Shown here in pieces: positions 1-8,329 of a stretch of DNA of 54,691 bases. The translations under genes and the position numbers were made by a program. Each line of letters begins with the position of its first letter. Within the stretch, counting starts at the first letter, position 1. Below the pieces are notes generated by a model. That model was not told where the DNA came from. It saw nothing but the letters and a program-made list of their open reading frames with translations, and did no database searches. The DNA is from Flavipsychrobacter sp. (GTDB lineage Bacteria; Bacteroidota; Bacteroidia; Chitinophagales; Chitinophagaceae). The stretch spans positions 1 through 54,691 of the forward strand of contig JAEUVY010000014.1 of NCBI GenBank assembly GCA_016786565.1. The letters run 5' to 3'.

Positions 1-217
1 AGGTCCCATCGCCGTACCCGGAGTCAATTTTCCCGTTATCAGTCGTTGCAAAAACGCTATCAAAACTCCCCCCCTCAACACCAAATGTGATGCGATTACC
101 AATATGTGCATAGACAACGTTCATTTTGGTCAATTCAAACACAGTACGTTGGCCCACAGAAGTGAAGGAAAGGACCAGGGATGCAATCATCAAACTGAAA
201 ACGCGTAGCAATATCAC
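1..217 (-). CDS. secreted protein, GldM C-terminal-like start (partial, runs off window)
   Basis: The reading frame is open from the window edge up to position 217, with an in-frame stop just upstream at 218-220. A GTG at 217 gives a convincing signal peptide (hydrophobic residues about 2-20, ending in SVGQ). The ATG at 190 would leave only a 14-residue leader, so GTG is preferred. The mature start, with motifs TKMNVVYAHIGNRITF and NGKIDSG, resembles the beta domains at the C-terminus of the gliding/T9SS protein GldM and short GldM-domain proteins common in Bacteroidota. That family link is pattern recognition from about 50 residues and is tentative. Only 72 codons are inside the window. The usual T9SS core genes are not seen next to it. 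Confidence 0.5.
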   Translation of the reverse strand, partial: MILLRVFSLMIASLVLSFTSVGQRTVFELTKMNVVYAHIGNRITFGVEGGSFDSVFATTDNGKIDSGYGDGT

Positions 218-241
218 TTAACTAAGATACCACATAAATGT

Positions 242-349
242 ATGGCTCGTACAATTCGCCCTTCATCAAACACTATTGACCCGGTCTCCATCGAAGACAA
301 GTTCAAGCTTTTGAACCAGGACGACGGCACAAAAAAATCCCCCGGATAA
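242..349 (+). CDS. possible 35-aa micro-ORF
   Basis: An ATG at 242 opens a 35-codon frame ending in TAA at 347. The product has a balanced composition, with a Pro/Ser N-terminal part and an amphipathic-looking acidic/basic stretch (IEDKFKLLNQDDG). It lies between two minus-strand genes, and its stop overlaps the terminator hairpin of the barrel gene. No promoter box or ribosome site was recognised. It could be a genuine small protein, a gene remnant or chance. Confidence 0.25.
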   Translation: MARTIRPSSNTIDPVSIEDKFKLLNQDDGTKKSPG

Positions 350-358
350 ACCGAGGGA
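331..358 (-). terminator. intrinsic terminator of the barrel-protein gene
   Basis: On the minus strand an 8-bp stem (positions 351-358 with 338-345, one G-T wobble, 5-nt loop) is followed directly by seven T (331-337). It lies 29 bp past the stop codon of the gene at 387-1112. Confidence 0.8.
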
Positions 359-386
359 ATTCTTCATCTTATAATTCAAAGAGGTA

Positions 387-1112
387 TTAGTAAAGTCTGT
401 AGCGGATACCCACTGTCTGCGGGAAATGCATGATGTGGTATCTCGAATTCACAGCCGCGTAATTCATGTCAGTTGTCTTCACGTTCACGTAGCGCAGGCA
501 CAGCTCGGCTGTTACACCCAGGCGTGGAACGATGTAGTAAATGAAACCTGACTGCAGACCCAGTGAATAGCCCATGCCCGGACCGTAGTTGTAACCGGAA
601 ACATAAGTATAACCGGAATCAGTGGCAGACGCGTACTTGCTGTACTGGCGCGAACCATCGTTCACGGTCTGTATCATGCCCACCTGAGCACCGAAGTAGA
701 GGTTGGCACGGTTGAAATTGCGGAACTGTGTATAGAAAGGGATCACGTAGTTCATCTGTACCGTTTGGTTCAGTGCGTGATCGGCAAGGAGGAAAGGAAC
801 CTTTACCGGATTGAGTGCTTTACCGAACTTGTCCATGAGCTTCCACTCACCGAAAGTTTCCCAGCGGCGGTTGCCGAGGTCAAGAGAGATCATCCAGTTG
901 GGGCTGAAATAGTAGCTGGCACGAATGGAGATATCCTTCACTATATTGGTAGAGGTGCCGCTGTAAACAGCCGGCGGACCAACAGGCCTTGTAATAACAC
1001 TATAGCCACCATTTGCACCTACTTCCCACCTGAACTCAGGCGGCAGATTCTGTGCAAATGTCCCGCCCGCCAGTGCCAGCATAGTGGCTGCGGTGAGTAA
1101 TAATGACTTCAT
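387..1112 (-). CDS. small outer-membrane beta-barrel protein, unknown function
   Basis: The product is 241 aa. It starts with a clear signal peptide (about residues 1-20, ending TFAQ). The mature part alternates aromatic and polar residues in short strands (for example MISLDLG, YYIVPRLG, MHFPQTVGIRYRLY) and ends in an aromatic residue, Y, typical of outer-membrane barrels. No catalytic motif is visible. It resembles the generic 8-10 strand outer membrane beta-barrel proteins of Bacteroidota, whose substrates are unknown. A TAGATTTG -7 box lies 29 bp upstream and a terminator lies downstream, so it is probably monocistronic. Confidence 0.85.
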   Translation of the reverse strand: MKSLLLTAATMLALAGGTFAQNLPPEFRWEVGANGGYSVITRPVGPPAVYSGTSTNIVKDISIRASYYFSPNWMISLDLGNRRWETFGEWKLMDKFGKALNPVKVPFLLADHALNQTVQMNYVIPFYTQFRNFNRANLYFGAQVGMIQTVNDGSRQYSKYASATDSGYTYVSGYNYGPGMGYSLGLQSGFIYYIVPRLGVTAELCLRYVNVKTTDMNYAAVNSRYHIMHFPQTVGIRYRLY

Positions 1113-1140
1113 ACCAGGGCAGTTTTTAGAAATTAAGTTT

Positions 1141-1148
1141 CAAATCTA
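1141..1148 (-). promoter_or_regulatory. Bacteroidota -7 box (TAGATTTG) for the barrel gene
   Basis: On the minus strand TAGATTTG matches the Bacteroidota sigma-A -7 consensus TAnnTTTG, 29 bp before the ATG at 1112. A weak TTTC lies 21 bp further upstream in the -33 position. Confidence 0.6.
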
Positions 1149-1261
1149 AGCAAAAATTTTGCGCTAAACGAAAGAAATGGCGGTAAAACCCAAAATGCAG
1201 GTCGTGCCATAGCGATCGCATCGTGGCTGTGGTGCCACGCAGTAAGGCAGCGCAAGACCAC

Positions 1262-1402
1262 CTACCACGCACGGCCGGCTTTCTGATATTTGTATTTCGG
1301 TGGACGTTTGTTATCGGTATGTACCGTTGTGATGCACGATGCCAATTGCATAGTAAGCAACAGTAACGCGGCTGCACGCAATATAAATTTCCTGTATTTC
1401 AT
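1262..1402 (-). CDS. 46-aa small lipoprotein
   Basis: ATG at 1402, TAG at 1262. The first 23 residues form a lipoprotein signal: charged start (MKYRK), hydrophobic core rich in A and L, and lipobox LASC with the acylated Cys at residue 23. The mature peptide is only 24 residues, basic and Pro/Tyr/Lys-rich (RPPKYKYQKAGRAW). Nothing catalytic is possible at this size. Very short basic lipoproteins of unknown function are common in Bacteroidota. A 7-bp inverted repeat lies 22 bp upstream. Confidence 0.6.
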   Translation of the reverse strand: MKYRKFILRAAALLLLTMQLASCITTVHTDNKRPPKYKYQKAGRAW

Positions 1403-1423
1403 CAGCAGTTGTTGTTTAGTGGC

Positions 1424-1440
1424 CCGTACCTGAGGTACGG
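1424..1440. repeat. 17-bp perfect inverted repeat
   Basis: CCGTACC and GGTACGG flank a TGA centre, in the 5' region of the small lipoprotein gene and between divergent genes. It could be an operator or an RNA hairpin in the leader. No second copy was noticed in the window. Confidence 0.4.
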
Positions 1441-1610
1441 TTTGCGCTTAAAGTTAATAAAATCTTCTGTTTTGCAATACCGTTGTCCGTTTTAGTGAGC
1501 AGACGATCGGGACAAGGAGCAGCGAACTACTTTCAGGCATTCACGCTCAAAGCGTTAAAACTGCATAAAGGGGCATCATTTATACTAAAAACACGTATTT
1601 TAGCACGCGA

Positions 1611-2561
1611 ATGTATCCTGATATTTCCATTGTAATACCGCTGTACAACGAAGAAGAATCGCTCCCCGAACTGGTGGAGTGGATAGACAGGGTATGTGCC
1701 GCCAACAACTACTCCCACGAAGTGATAATGGTGGATGATGGCAGTACCGACAGGAGCTGGGAGGTGGTGCATTCCCTTTCGCAAAAGTTCGCGGCGGTAA
1801 AAGGAATACGTTTCCAGCGCAATTATGGCAAAAGTCCGGCATTGTATGTAGGCTTTAAGGCGGCAACCGGCAATGTGGTGATAACCATGGATGCTGACCT
1901 GCAGGACAGCCCCGACGAGATACCGGAACTGTATGATATGATAATGCGCGACGGCTACGACCTGGTGAGCGGCTGGAAAAAAGTGCGTTACGATAATGCT
2001 ATTACCAAAAACCTCCCTTCAAAACTCTATAACGGGGTCAACAGGTGGCTTACGGGCATCAAACTGCACGATATGAACTGCGGTCTGAAGGCTTATAAGC
2101 GCAAGGTGATCAAGAGTATAGAGGTATATGGCGAAATGCACCGCTTCATTCCGGTACTGGCCAAGCAGGCGGGCTTCAAGAAAATAGGCGAAAAAGTGGT
2201 ACAACACCGCGCCCGTAAGTATGGGTCATCCAAGTTTGGGTGGGAACGGTTCATCAACGGCTTTCTCGATCTGCTCACTATCCAGTTCACCAGCCGGTTC
2301 GGCAAAAAACCCATGCACTTCTTCGGAGTGCTGGGGGCTATTACGTTCCTCACAGGGTTTGTACTGGTGGCACAGCTCATCATAGACAAGATCAGGTTTG
2401 CTGAAAATATGGGTGTTACCAACAAACCCGCGTTTTATATATCGCTCACCACAATGGTGATAGGTACTCTGTTCTTCCTCACGGGCTTTGTAGCCGAGCT
2501 GGTAGTGCGCAATGCCGCCGACCGCAACGACTACATCATGGAAGAAAAGATAGGGTTGTAA
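1611..2561 (+). CDS. GT2 glycosyltransferase, polyprenyl-phosphate sugar transferase type
   Basis: The product is 316 aa. Residues 1-230 form a GT-A fold of glycosyltransferase family 2: start ISIVIPLYNEE, nucleotide-binding DDGSTD at 42-47 and the metal-binding DAD at 94-96 within DADLQDSPDE. Two transmembrane segments follow (about 237-258 and 280-303). This layout is that of DPM1/GtrB/ArnC-like enzymes, which move a sugar from a nucleotide sugar to a membrane polyprenyl phosphate. Sugar and acceptor cannot be told from sequence. The PIG-V-like gene two genes downstream would use such a lipid-linked sugar, which is suggestive but unproven. Confidence 0.9.
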   Translation: MYPDISIVIPLYNEEESLPELVEWIDRVCAANNYSHEVIMVDDGSTDRSWEVVHSLSQKFAAVKGIRFQRNYGKSPALYVGFKAATGNVVITMDADLQDSPDEIPELYDMIMRDGYDLVSGWKKVRYDNAITKNLPSKLYNGVNRWLTGIKLHDMNCGLKAYKRKVIKSIEVYGEMHRFIPVLAKQAGFKKIGEKVVQHRARKYGSSKFGWERFINGFLDLLTIQFTSRFGKKPMHFFGVLGAITFLTGFVLVAQLIIDKIRFAENMGVTNKPAFYISLTTMVIGTLFFLTGFVAELVVRNAADRNDYIMEEKIGL

Positions 2562-2637
2562 CATTGGTTTTCCCCACTTTATACAACATTCAAAAAATAC
2601 AATCAGTCGGAACTACCTATTAACCGTTCCTTCGGCT

Positions 2638-2645
2638 TACTTTTG
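2638..2645 (+). promoter_or_regulatory. -7 box TACTTTTG before transketolase subunit
   Basis: TACTTTTG matches TAnnTTTG and lies 47 bp before the ATG at 2693. No clear -33 TTTG was found. Confidence 0.5.
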
Positions 2646-2692
2646 CGCATGGAGACGGGTACGCCGCCTCCCATAACACTTCTTTATTCGAT

Positions 2693-3655
2693 ATGTTGCA
2701 GGATATAAAAATACTCAATGAAAAAGAGACCCGCGGTGGTTTTGGCGAAGGAATTCTGGAAGCCGGACGTCGCAACCCGAATGTAGTGGCACTCACTGCC
2801 GACCTTGCGGGATCGTTAAAACTCAACGCGTTCATCAAAGAATTTCCCGACCGTTTCATTCAGTGTGGTATAGCCGAGGCCAACATGATAGGTGTTGCTG
2901 CAGGTATGACCATTGGCGGTAAAATACCGTTTACCACCACATTTGCCAACTTCTCTACTTCCCGTGTGTATGACCAGATCCGTCAGTCGGTGGCATACAG
3001 CGACAAAAACGTTAAGATATGCGCTTCGCACGCCGGCCTTACGCTGGGCGAAGACGGCGCTACCCATCAGGTGCTCGAAGACATAGGAATGATGAAAATG
3101 CTGCCGGGTATGACCGTTATCGTACCGTGCGACTTCAACCAGACAAAAGCTGCTACTTTGGCGGTTGCAGAACACCAGGGTCCGGTATATCTGCGTTTCG
3201 GTCGTCCGAAGTGGCCAAACTTCACTGCTGAAGACCAGGTTTTTGAAATAGGCAAGGCACAGGTACTGGCAGAGGGCACAGACGTGAGCATCTTTGCTTG
3301 CGGCCATCTGGTGTGGCTGGCAGTTGAAGCCGCCAAAGAACTGGCTGAAAAAGGAATATCTGTTGATCTGATCAACATCCACACCATAAAGCCATTGGAC
3401 GAAGCTGCTGTTATCGCTTCTATAACCAAGACCGGCTGTATAGTAACGGCTGAAGAACACCAGATAAATGGTGGCCTTGGCGACAGTATTGCCAATGTGG
3501 CTTCGCGTGCATGTCCTGCGCCACACGAATATGTAGCGGTAATGGATACATTTGGCGAGAGCGGCACACCTAAACAACTGCTGAACAAATATGGCCTCAC
3601 TAAAGAGAACATAGTAGCAGCTGCCGAAAAAGCGATAGCTAGAAAGAACAAATAA
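2693..3655 (+). CDS. transketolase C-terminal subunit (Pyr + C domains)
   Basis: The product is 320 aa and covers only the second half of a transketolase: the pyrimidine-binding domain (about 1-170) with the cofactor-activating Glu in GIAEAN and the phosphate/FGRP region, then the C-terminal domain (about 190-310). In split transketolases this chain pairs with an N-terminal subunit that binds the diphosphate of thiamine diphosphate, and the two transfer C2 units in the non-oxidative pentose phosphate pathway. No N-terminal partner is present here: the upstream neighbour is a glycosyltransferase. A DXS or other C2-transfer role for the split enzyme is possible. The gene has its own -7 box and terminator. 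Confidence 0.9.
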   Translation: MLQDIKILNEKETRGGFGEGILEAGRRNPNVVALTADLAGSLKLNAFIKEFPDRFIQCGIAEANMIGVAAGMTIGGKIPFTTTFANFSTSRVYDQIRQSVAYSDKNVKICASHAGLTLGEDGATHQVLEDIGMMKMLPGMTVIVPCDFNQTKAATLAVAEHQGPVYLRFGRPKWPNFTAEDQVFEIGKAQVLAEGTDVSIFACGHLVWLAVEAAKELAEKGISVDLINIHTIKPLDEAAVIASITKTGCIVTAEEHQINGGLGDSIANVASRACPAPHEYVAVMDTFGESGTPKQLLNKYGLTKENIVAAAEKAIARKNK

Positions 3656-3676
3656 TAACATACAGACTTCTTTTAG

Positions 3677-3707
3677 AAGGGGCTCCCGCAGGAGTCCCTT
3701 TCTTTTT
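3677..3707 (+). terminator. intrinsic terminator after transketolase subunit
   Basis: A 10-bp stem (3677-3686 with 3691-3700, one G-T pair, CGCA loop) runs into a T-rich tract at 3699-3706, 21 bp after the stop. Confidence 0.8.
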
Positions 3708-3743
3708 CAGCCATACCGTCCATAACGTTTATGTTCTTTTAGA

Positions 3744-3751
3744 TACATTTG
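3744..3751 (+). promoter_or_regulatory. -7 box TACATTTG before PIG-V-like gene
   Basis: A consensus TAnnTTTG box lies 17 bp upstream of the ATG at 3769 and downstream of the preceding terminator. The leader would be very short. Confidence 0.55.
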
Positions 3752-3768
3752 TTCCATCAAGGATAGAT

Positions 3769-5049
3769 ATGCCGAAAGTTGCCCCGCTCGATAAAAAAGA
3801 ACTGCTTCACACCTTTCTGCTGGTAATGTTGTACGGCATTGGGTTCTATTGCCTGCAGATAGTATTGTATCGAATAGGCATTTTTGGCAGCTACCCTACG
3901 CATGATAGTCTTATATCGTGGGATGCAGGCTGGTACAGAGACATAGCACGTCGCGGGTACGCCTACAGCAACATTGGCCAGAGCAATTCCGGCTTTTTCT
4001 ATCTCTTCCCCGCGATATGGAGACTTACCGGGTTCAACGGTGTCGCCATATCAATACTTAACATGGTATTCTTTGCGGCAGGGCTCAGCATTCTTGCCGG
4101 CATGTTCAAACCCGATGTACAACACAAAATGTTGTGGGTGTCTATGCCTGCGGTAATGTTTGCCTTTGTGCCCTATGCCGAGGCTATCTACTTCCTTCTG
4201 GGCGCGGTCTGCCTGTATGGTATCAGTGCGCAGCGCACGTGGCTGATCGTGACCAGTTTGTTCCTGCTTTCCCTCACACGCGCTACCGCCATTTTGTTTG
4301 TGCCTGCATTCCTATGTATGGAAGTACTGTCAGGTAGCCGCAAAGACATTCCGCGCAACATAGGCAGGTATCTGTTGTTGTATATCCTTCCTTCGGCTGC
4401 AGGCCTGGCAACGTTTGTACTCATTCAGTATCAGGCCACCGGCGTTTGGTTCGCCTATTTTATCGCACAGTCCACCTTCTGGCGCCGCATCTATTCCACA
4501 CCCATCTTGCCATTCTACAATGGCGTAGGATACCACACTATACTGCTGAATGCACTGGCGATCTTTTCTTGCCTCACCGCATTCATTATGCTGATCTTCA
4601 GAATAACCAAGTGGCTGGCGCGTGGCGAGCAACAAGACGAGGTGCTGATAGTGTCGCTGGCATACCTCACCACTACCCTATTTTCGTCACTGTTCTACAG
4701 CCCGCTTTGGTTGAATGGAGCGACCGACGTGATAGGCACATTCAGATATACAATGATGACGCCGTTCTTCTATGTTTTCCTGAACCACGTGACCCGCAAT
4801 AACACTTACAAATGGCAGCACTATGTGATGGTGTTTTTATTTGCAACCGGGGTGTGGATGGCATTCGGTGCTTATGTGCACCTGCAGGAGCTACTATTCT
4901 TTTCGTTCAATACCGTTATGATACTCCTGTTCATGGCGTGCAGCAACCGGAACCTGGCGTGGCCCACTATTGCACTGACCCTGATCAACTTCCTCTTCCA
5001 GATGCTGTTGTTCCAGCATTTCATCGGCCGCACCAGCCTGGTCGATTAG
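3769..5049 (+). CDS. PIG-V/Gpi18-like integral-membrane mannosyltransferase
   Basis: The product is 426 aa with about ten hydrophobic segments spread along the chain. The first periplasmic loop carries HDSLISWDAGWYRDIARRGY, whose WDxxWY core is the signature of the PIG-V/GT-C family. These enzymes transfer sugars, typically mannose, from polyprenyl-phosphate donors on the outer face of the membrane. FFYLFPAIWRL matches the family's following conserved FFPL-like motif. The acceptor is unknown. The gene converges on the TauE gene with a 6-bp gap and no hairpin between them. Confidence 0.8.
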   Translation: MPKVAPLDKKELLHTFLLVMLYGIGFYCLQIVLYRIGIFGSYPTHDSLISWDAGWYRDIARRGYAYSNIGQSNSGFFYLFPAIWRLTGFNGVAISILNMVFFAAGLSILAGMFKPDVQHKMLWVSMPAVMFAFVPYAEAIYFLLGAVCLYGISAQRTWLIVTSLFLLSLTRATAILFVPAFLCMEVLSGSRKDIPRNIGRYLLLYILPSAAGLATFVLIQYQATGVWFAYFIAQSTFWRRIYSTPILPFYNGVGYHTILLNALAIFSCLTAFIMLIFRITKWLARGEQQDEVLIVSLAYLTTTLFSSLFYSPLWLNGATDVIGTFRYTMMTPFFYVFLNHVTRNNTYKWQHYVMVFLFATGVWMAFGAYVHLQELLFFSFNTVMILLFMACSNRNLAWPTIALTLINFLFQMLLFQHFIGRTSLVD

Positions 5050-5055
5050 GCTACA

Positions 5056-5808
5056 TCAACTTGCCGACCAGTGCTTGATCAGCACTTCGATACCTGCTGC
5101 CAGCACAAGGCAACCCGTGACCCTGCGGACAGCCAGCTCACTGAACTTCAATGCCCCTGCGCGACTACCCAACTGACCACCGATAAATACCGCCATCGCC
5201 AACAAACCCAGTTGTGTGGTATTTACAGAAACACTAAGGGAAGATAACTGCCCTGCAATACCCGATATGGAATTGATGAGGATAAACGCACTTGCGGTTG
5301 CTGCAATGCGGCGCGGACTGTCCCACCCCATCAGATTCAGTATGGGCGACAAAAAGATACCACCGCCTATACCCACCATTCCCGACAGGAAGCCCACGGC
5401 ACCACCCAGCGCCCCATCGCGCAGATAGTTTACCTGTTTCGCTTTATCGTCTCCGGCAATGGTTTTAGTGCGCACCCACAACAATAGGCCGGCAACTATG
5501 AGGCATACTCCCAGCACCACAAAAAAAGTATGTTCGCTTATCTTGAGCCGCGCACCCATAAAGGCCATGGGCACACTGACCACCACCATTGGGATGATCT
5601 TCTTAAGGGGCAGCTCGCCGCGTTTCCAATACAGCAATGTGCCACCGGTAACAACCACAATGTTACACACCAATGCGGTAAGTTTCATCTCCTGAAAAGG
5701 AAGCGCGTACAATGCCAACAGGGCTAAGTAACTGGAGCCGCCGCCAAAACCCACCGAGGCGTAGATAAAAGAAATGATGCCAAAAAGCAGGATCAGTTCG
5801 TAGTGCAT
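5056..5808 (-). CDS. TauE/SafE family sulfite/organoanion exporter
   Basis: I place the start at the ATG at 5808 (MHYELILLFG), giving 250 aa. A longer open frame to 5910 overlaps the upstream kinase gene and adds a poorly hydrophobic extension, so it is rejected. The protein has about eight hydrophobic segments, with the paired glycine motifs of the family (ASVGFGGGSS near the start and GMVGIGGGIFLSPIL in the middle). Family members export sulfite, sulfoacetate or related anions across the inner membrane. The substrate here is unknown. It is the last gene of a minus-strand run, 10 bp after the kinase stop. Confidence 0.9.
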   Translation of the reverse strand: MHYELILLFGIISFIYASVGFGGGSSYLALLALYALPFQEMKLTALVCNIVVVTGGTLLYWKRGELPLKKIIPMVVVSVPMAFMGARLKISEHTFFVVLGVCLIVAGLLLWVRTKTIAGDDKAKQVNYLRDGALGGAVGFLSGMVGIGGGIFLSPILNLMGWDSPRRIAATASAFILINSISGIAGQLSSLSVSVNTTQLGLLAMAVFIGGQLGSRAGALKFSELAVRRVTGCLVLAAGIEVLIKHWSAS

Positions 5809-5818
5809 GGCGCTAAGA

Positions 5819-6817
5819 TCACGGACATAAAAGGTCCATACTCTCTGAAAGCAGATTGTCTTTATTGATCGCCACCACGCCTGCTTCTTCGCAAACCAGG
5901 CCGCCGGCAATATTCGATATCTCAGCCATCAGCTTCACATTCTTTGTAATGGCATACACAAGTGTAGCTGTGGCCACCACTGTATCGCCTGCACCTGATA
6001 CATCGGCAATATTGCGGATGTGCGATGGCAGAATAGCAGCTTCTCCTTCATTGTTGTAATACACGCCCTTCTCTGAAAGTGTAATGAACGTAATGCGATG
6101 ATTGAGCGCCTTGTGCAGCGCCTTGTGCGCTTCGCCCAGGTCGTGCAGATCGGTGCGGTGCATATCCGTGTGCAATCCTTCGCGCACCTCCTTCAAATTG
6201 GGCTTGAATATAGTTACATCTTTGTACGAAAGGAAATTACGCTTCTTGGGGTCCACCACCGTCACTATACCTATCTCTTTGCAGTGAGCGGTTATGTGCC
6301 TTATCACATTCTCCTTCAGCACACCCTTGTTGTAGTCTTCAAATATGAGCGCCTGCGGCTTCACCTTTTGCAGGTACTTCAGCACCATATCTATGAACGG
6401 ATGTTCTTCTTCTGTATGCAGTTCGTCGGTCACTTCTTCATCAACCCGCAGCATCTGCTGATTGCGGCTCAGTATGCGCACCTTGGTAGTTGTGGGACGC
6501 AACTTACTCTTCATCATCAGGCTCGTATCTATACCCGCCTTATCTGCCAGCGACAGCAGCAGGTCGCCGTCACTGTCTTTACCTACCACACTTGCCAGCG
6601 TCACCTTTGCCCCCAGCGAAATGCAGTTGAGCGCAACATTTGCTGCACCGCCCAGCCTGCTCTCGCGCTTGGTTATGGCCACCACCGGTACAGGCGCCTC
6701 AGGCGATATACGGTCCACACTGCCCCACCAGTAGTTATCCAGCATCACATCGCCCACCACCACTACATGTAGGCCGGCCATCTGATCGAATACGTTCTGC
6801 AATTCTATCTTTTTCAT
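5819..6817 (-). CDS. rfaE1: D-glycero-beta-D-manno-heptose-7-phosphate kinase
   Basis: The product is 332 aa of the PfkB/ribokinase family: GDVMLDNYWWG at 22-32, substrate motif RISPEAPVPVV at 36-46, the LGGAANVA signature at 55-62 and the anion-hole motif DVSGAGDT at 272-279 with catalytic Asp 278. The RISPEAPVPV segment is characteristic of HldE/RfaE kinase domains. These phosphorylate heptose-7-P at C1 in the ADP-heptose pathway of lipopolysaccharide. The chain stops after the kinase domain, so the adenylyltransferase must be a separate gene, as is usual when the two activities are split. No other heptose gene is nearby. Confidence 0.88.
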   Translation of the reverse strand: MKKIELQNVFDQMAGLHVVVVGDVMLDNYWWGSVDRISPEAPVPVVAITKRESRLGGAANVALNCISLGAKVTLASVVGKDSDGDLLLSLADKAGIDTSLMMKSKLRPTTTKVRILSRNQQMLRVDEEVTDELHTEEEHPFIDMVLKYLQKVKPQALIFEDYNKGVLKENVIRHITAHCKEIGIVTVVDPKKRNFLSYKDVTIFKPNLKEVREGLHTDMHRTDLHDLGEAHKALHKALNHRITFITLSEKGVYYNNEGEAAILPSHIRNIADVSGAGDTVVATATLVYAITKNVKLMAEISNIAGGLVCEEAGVVAINKDNLLSESMDLLCP

Positions 6818-6843
6818 CGTCAGTTTCTTTTACTTCTGCCGCA

Positions 6844-8289
6844 TCATTGCCTGGCTGCACGTCGTTGCAGCAGGTAATAGATGGGCAGTCCCATAATCAC
6901 AATTATCAGTCCCGGCCAGGTGTAGGTCGGCTTATATTTCAGCAATATCACGCACACAAATGCCGCCATGGCTATATACAAAGCGGGTATCACCGGATAG
7001 CCGAATGCCTTGTAGGGTCGCGGATGATCGGGACGGGTGCGCCTTAGTTTGAAGATCCCTCCTATCGTCAGGATATAAAACAACAATACGGTGAAGATGA
7101 TAAAGTCGAGCAGGTTGCCATACTGGCCGCTCAGACAAAGCACCGAAGCCCAGATACACTGCATCCACAATGCACGTGCAGGTACTCCCTTATCGTTAAG
7201 CGTACCGGCTGCCGGCAGAAACAGTCCATCGTTCGCCATGGTGTGGTAAACACGTGCCCCCGATAGTATCAGTCCGTTATTGCACCCGAACGTTGACACC
7301 ATGATGAGCAATGCAATTATTGTAGCCCCGTTGTCGCCGAATATCTTCAATGCCGCGGCCGTTGCCACTCGTTTTGCAGGTGCCTGCGCTATCTCAGATA
7401 CCGTCATCACATTCAGGTACATCAGGTTCATGCACACATAAATTAGTGTCACTACCAGCGTACCAATGAACAGGCTCAAACCAATATTACGCTCAGGACG
7501 TTTCATCTCTCCGGCTATAAAGGTCACGCTGTTCCATGCATCGCTGGAGAACAAAGCCCCTACCATGGCCGTGCAAATAGCAATGACCAGTGTGCCGCCG
7601 GACAGGCTCTGATGCGTGATAGCCGCAGCGTTTGTGGTTATCTCTTTGGCCCACCAACCATCCTCCCAGTTGGCATGCCAGGTGCTGGCACCTGAGAACA
7701 ATACAAATCCGAAAACGATGAGCGCAGCCATGGCACCTATTTTCGCTATGGTAAAAAAGAACTGGATCCACTTACCGCTCTTTACTCCCAGTGTATTGAT
7801 GTAGGTGAGCAGTATCACGGTAACGATGCCCACTATCTGTGCCGCACTGATATGGAAGCCGGACGCTGTCCCCATCAGGATATTATCGTCACCCAACCTC
7901 GGGTCAAGGTAACCGGCGAACTTGCCAAACGCCACACCAACCGCAGCTATAGTACCCGTCTGAATAACAGCAAAAAACGACCAGCCATACAGGAACCCAT
8001 AGAGTTTACCGAAAGCCTCGCGCAAATAAACATACTGACCACCGGCCTGAGGGAACATGCCACTCAATTCGCCATAACTGAGTGCCGCCGTGAGCGTGAT
8101 GAAACCCGAGAGCAACCACACCACTACCAGCCACCCGGCACTGCCCACAGCCTGTGCTATATCTGTACTTACTATGAATATTCCGGACCCGATCATGGAC
8201 CCGATCACCAGCAAGGCGCCATCTAAAAGATTCAGCGTGCGTTGTGGTGCCCCCTCCCCGGCATGTACCGGGGTTTTATTGCTTTCCAA
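6844..8289 (-). CDS. APC-superfamily amino acid permease
   Basis: The product is 481 aa with about 12 hydrophobic segments. The first carries the family signature GSMIGSGIFIV, the unwound substrate-binding part of helix 1. SYGELSGMFPQAGGQYVYL follows, a well-conserved APC/LAT loop. The family imports or exchanges amino acids with protons or other amino acids across the inner membrane. Substrate cannot be assigned. It lies 26 bp upstream of the heptose kinase gene and 40 bp downstream of the OmpH gene, so it is probably co-transcribed with both although the functions look unrelated. Confidence 0.92.
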   Translation of the reverse strand: MESNKTPVHAGEGAPQRTLNLLDGALLVIGSMIGSGIFIVSTDIAQAVGSAGWLVVVWLLSGFITLTAALSYGELSGMFPQAGGQYVYLREAFGKLYGFLYGWSFFAVIQTGTIAAVGVAFGKFAGYLDPRLGDDNILMGTASGFHISAAQIVGIVTVILLTYINTLGVKSGKWIQFFFTIAKIGAMAALIVFGFVLFSGASTWHANWEDGWWAKEITTNAAAITHQSLSGGTLVIAICTAMVGALFSSDAWNSVTFIAGEMKRPERNIGLSLFIGTLVVTLIYVCMNLMYLNVMTVSEIAQAPAKRVATAAALKIFGDNGATIIALLIMVSTFGCNNGLILSGARVYHTMANDGLFLPAAGTLNDKGVPARALWMQCIWASVLCLSGQYGNLLDFIIFTVLLFYILTIGGIFKLRRTRPDHPRPYKAFGYPVIPALYIAMAAFVCVILLKYKPTYTWPGLIIVIMGLPIYYLLQRRAARQ

Positions 8290-8329
8290 ATTCAGAACGT
8301 TTGCAGAAAAATACTATTTATTTCTTACA

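Noticed and set aside
2816..3661. 281-codon minus-strand frame opposite the transketolase subunit
   Set aside because: No domain, Cys/Phe/Tyr-rich shadow; the plus-strand gene is well supported.
5809..5910. N-terminal extension of the TauE/SafE gene
   Set aside because: It overlaps the upstream kinase gene, lacks hydrophobic character, and the ATG at 5808 starts directly at the first membrane segment.
6098..6772. 224-codon plus-strand frame opposite the heptose kinase
   Set aside because: His/Arg/Gln-rich composition typical of an antisense shadow; the kinase on the minus strand has complete motifs.
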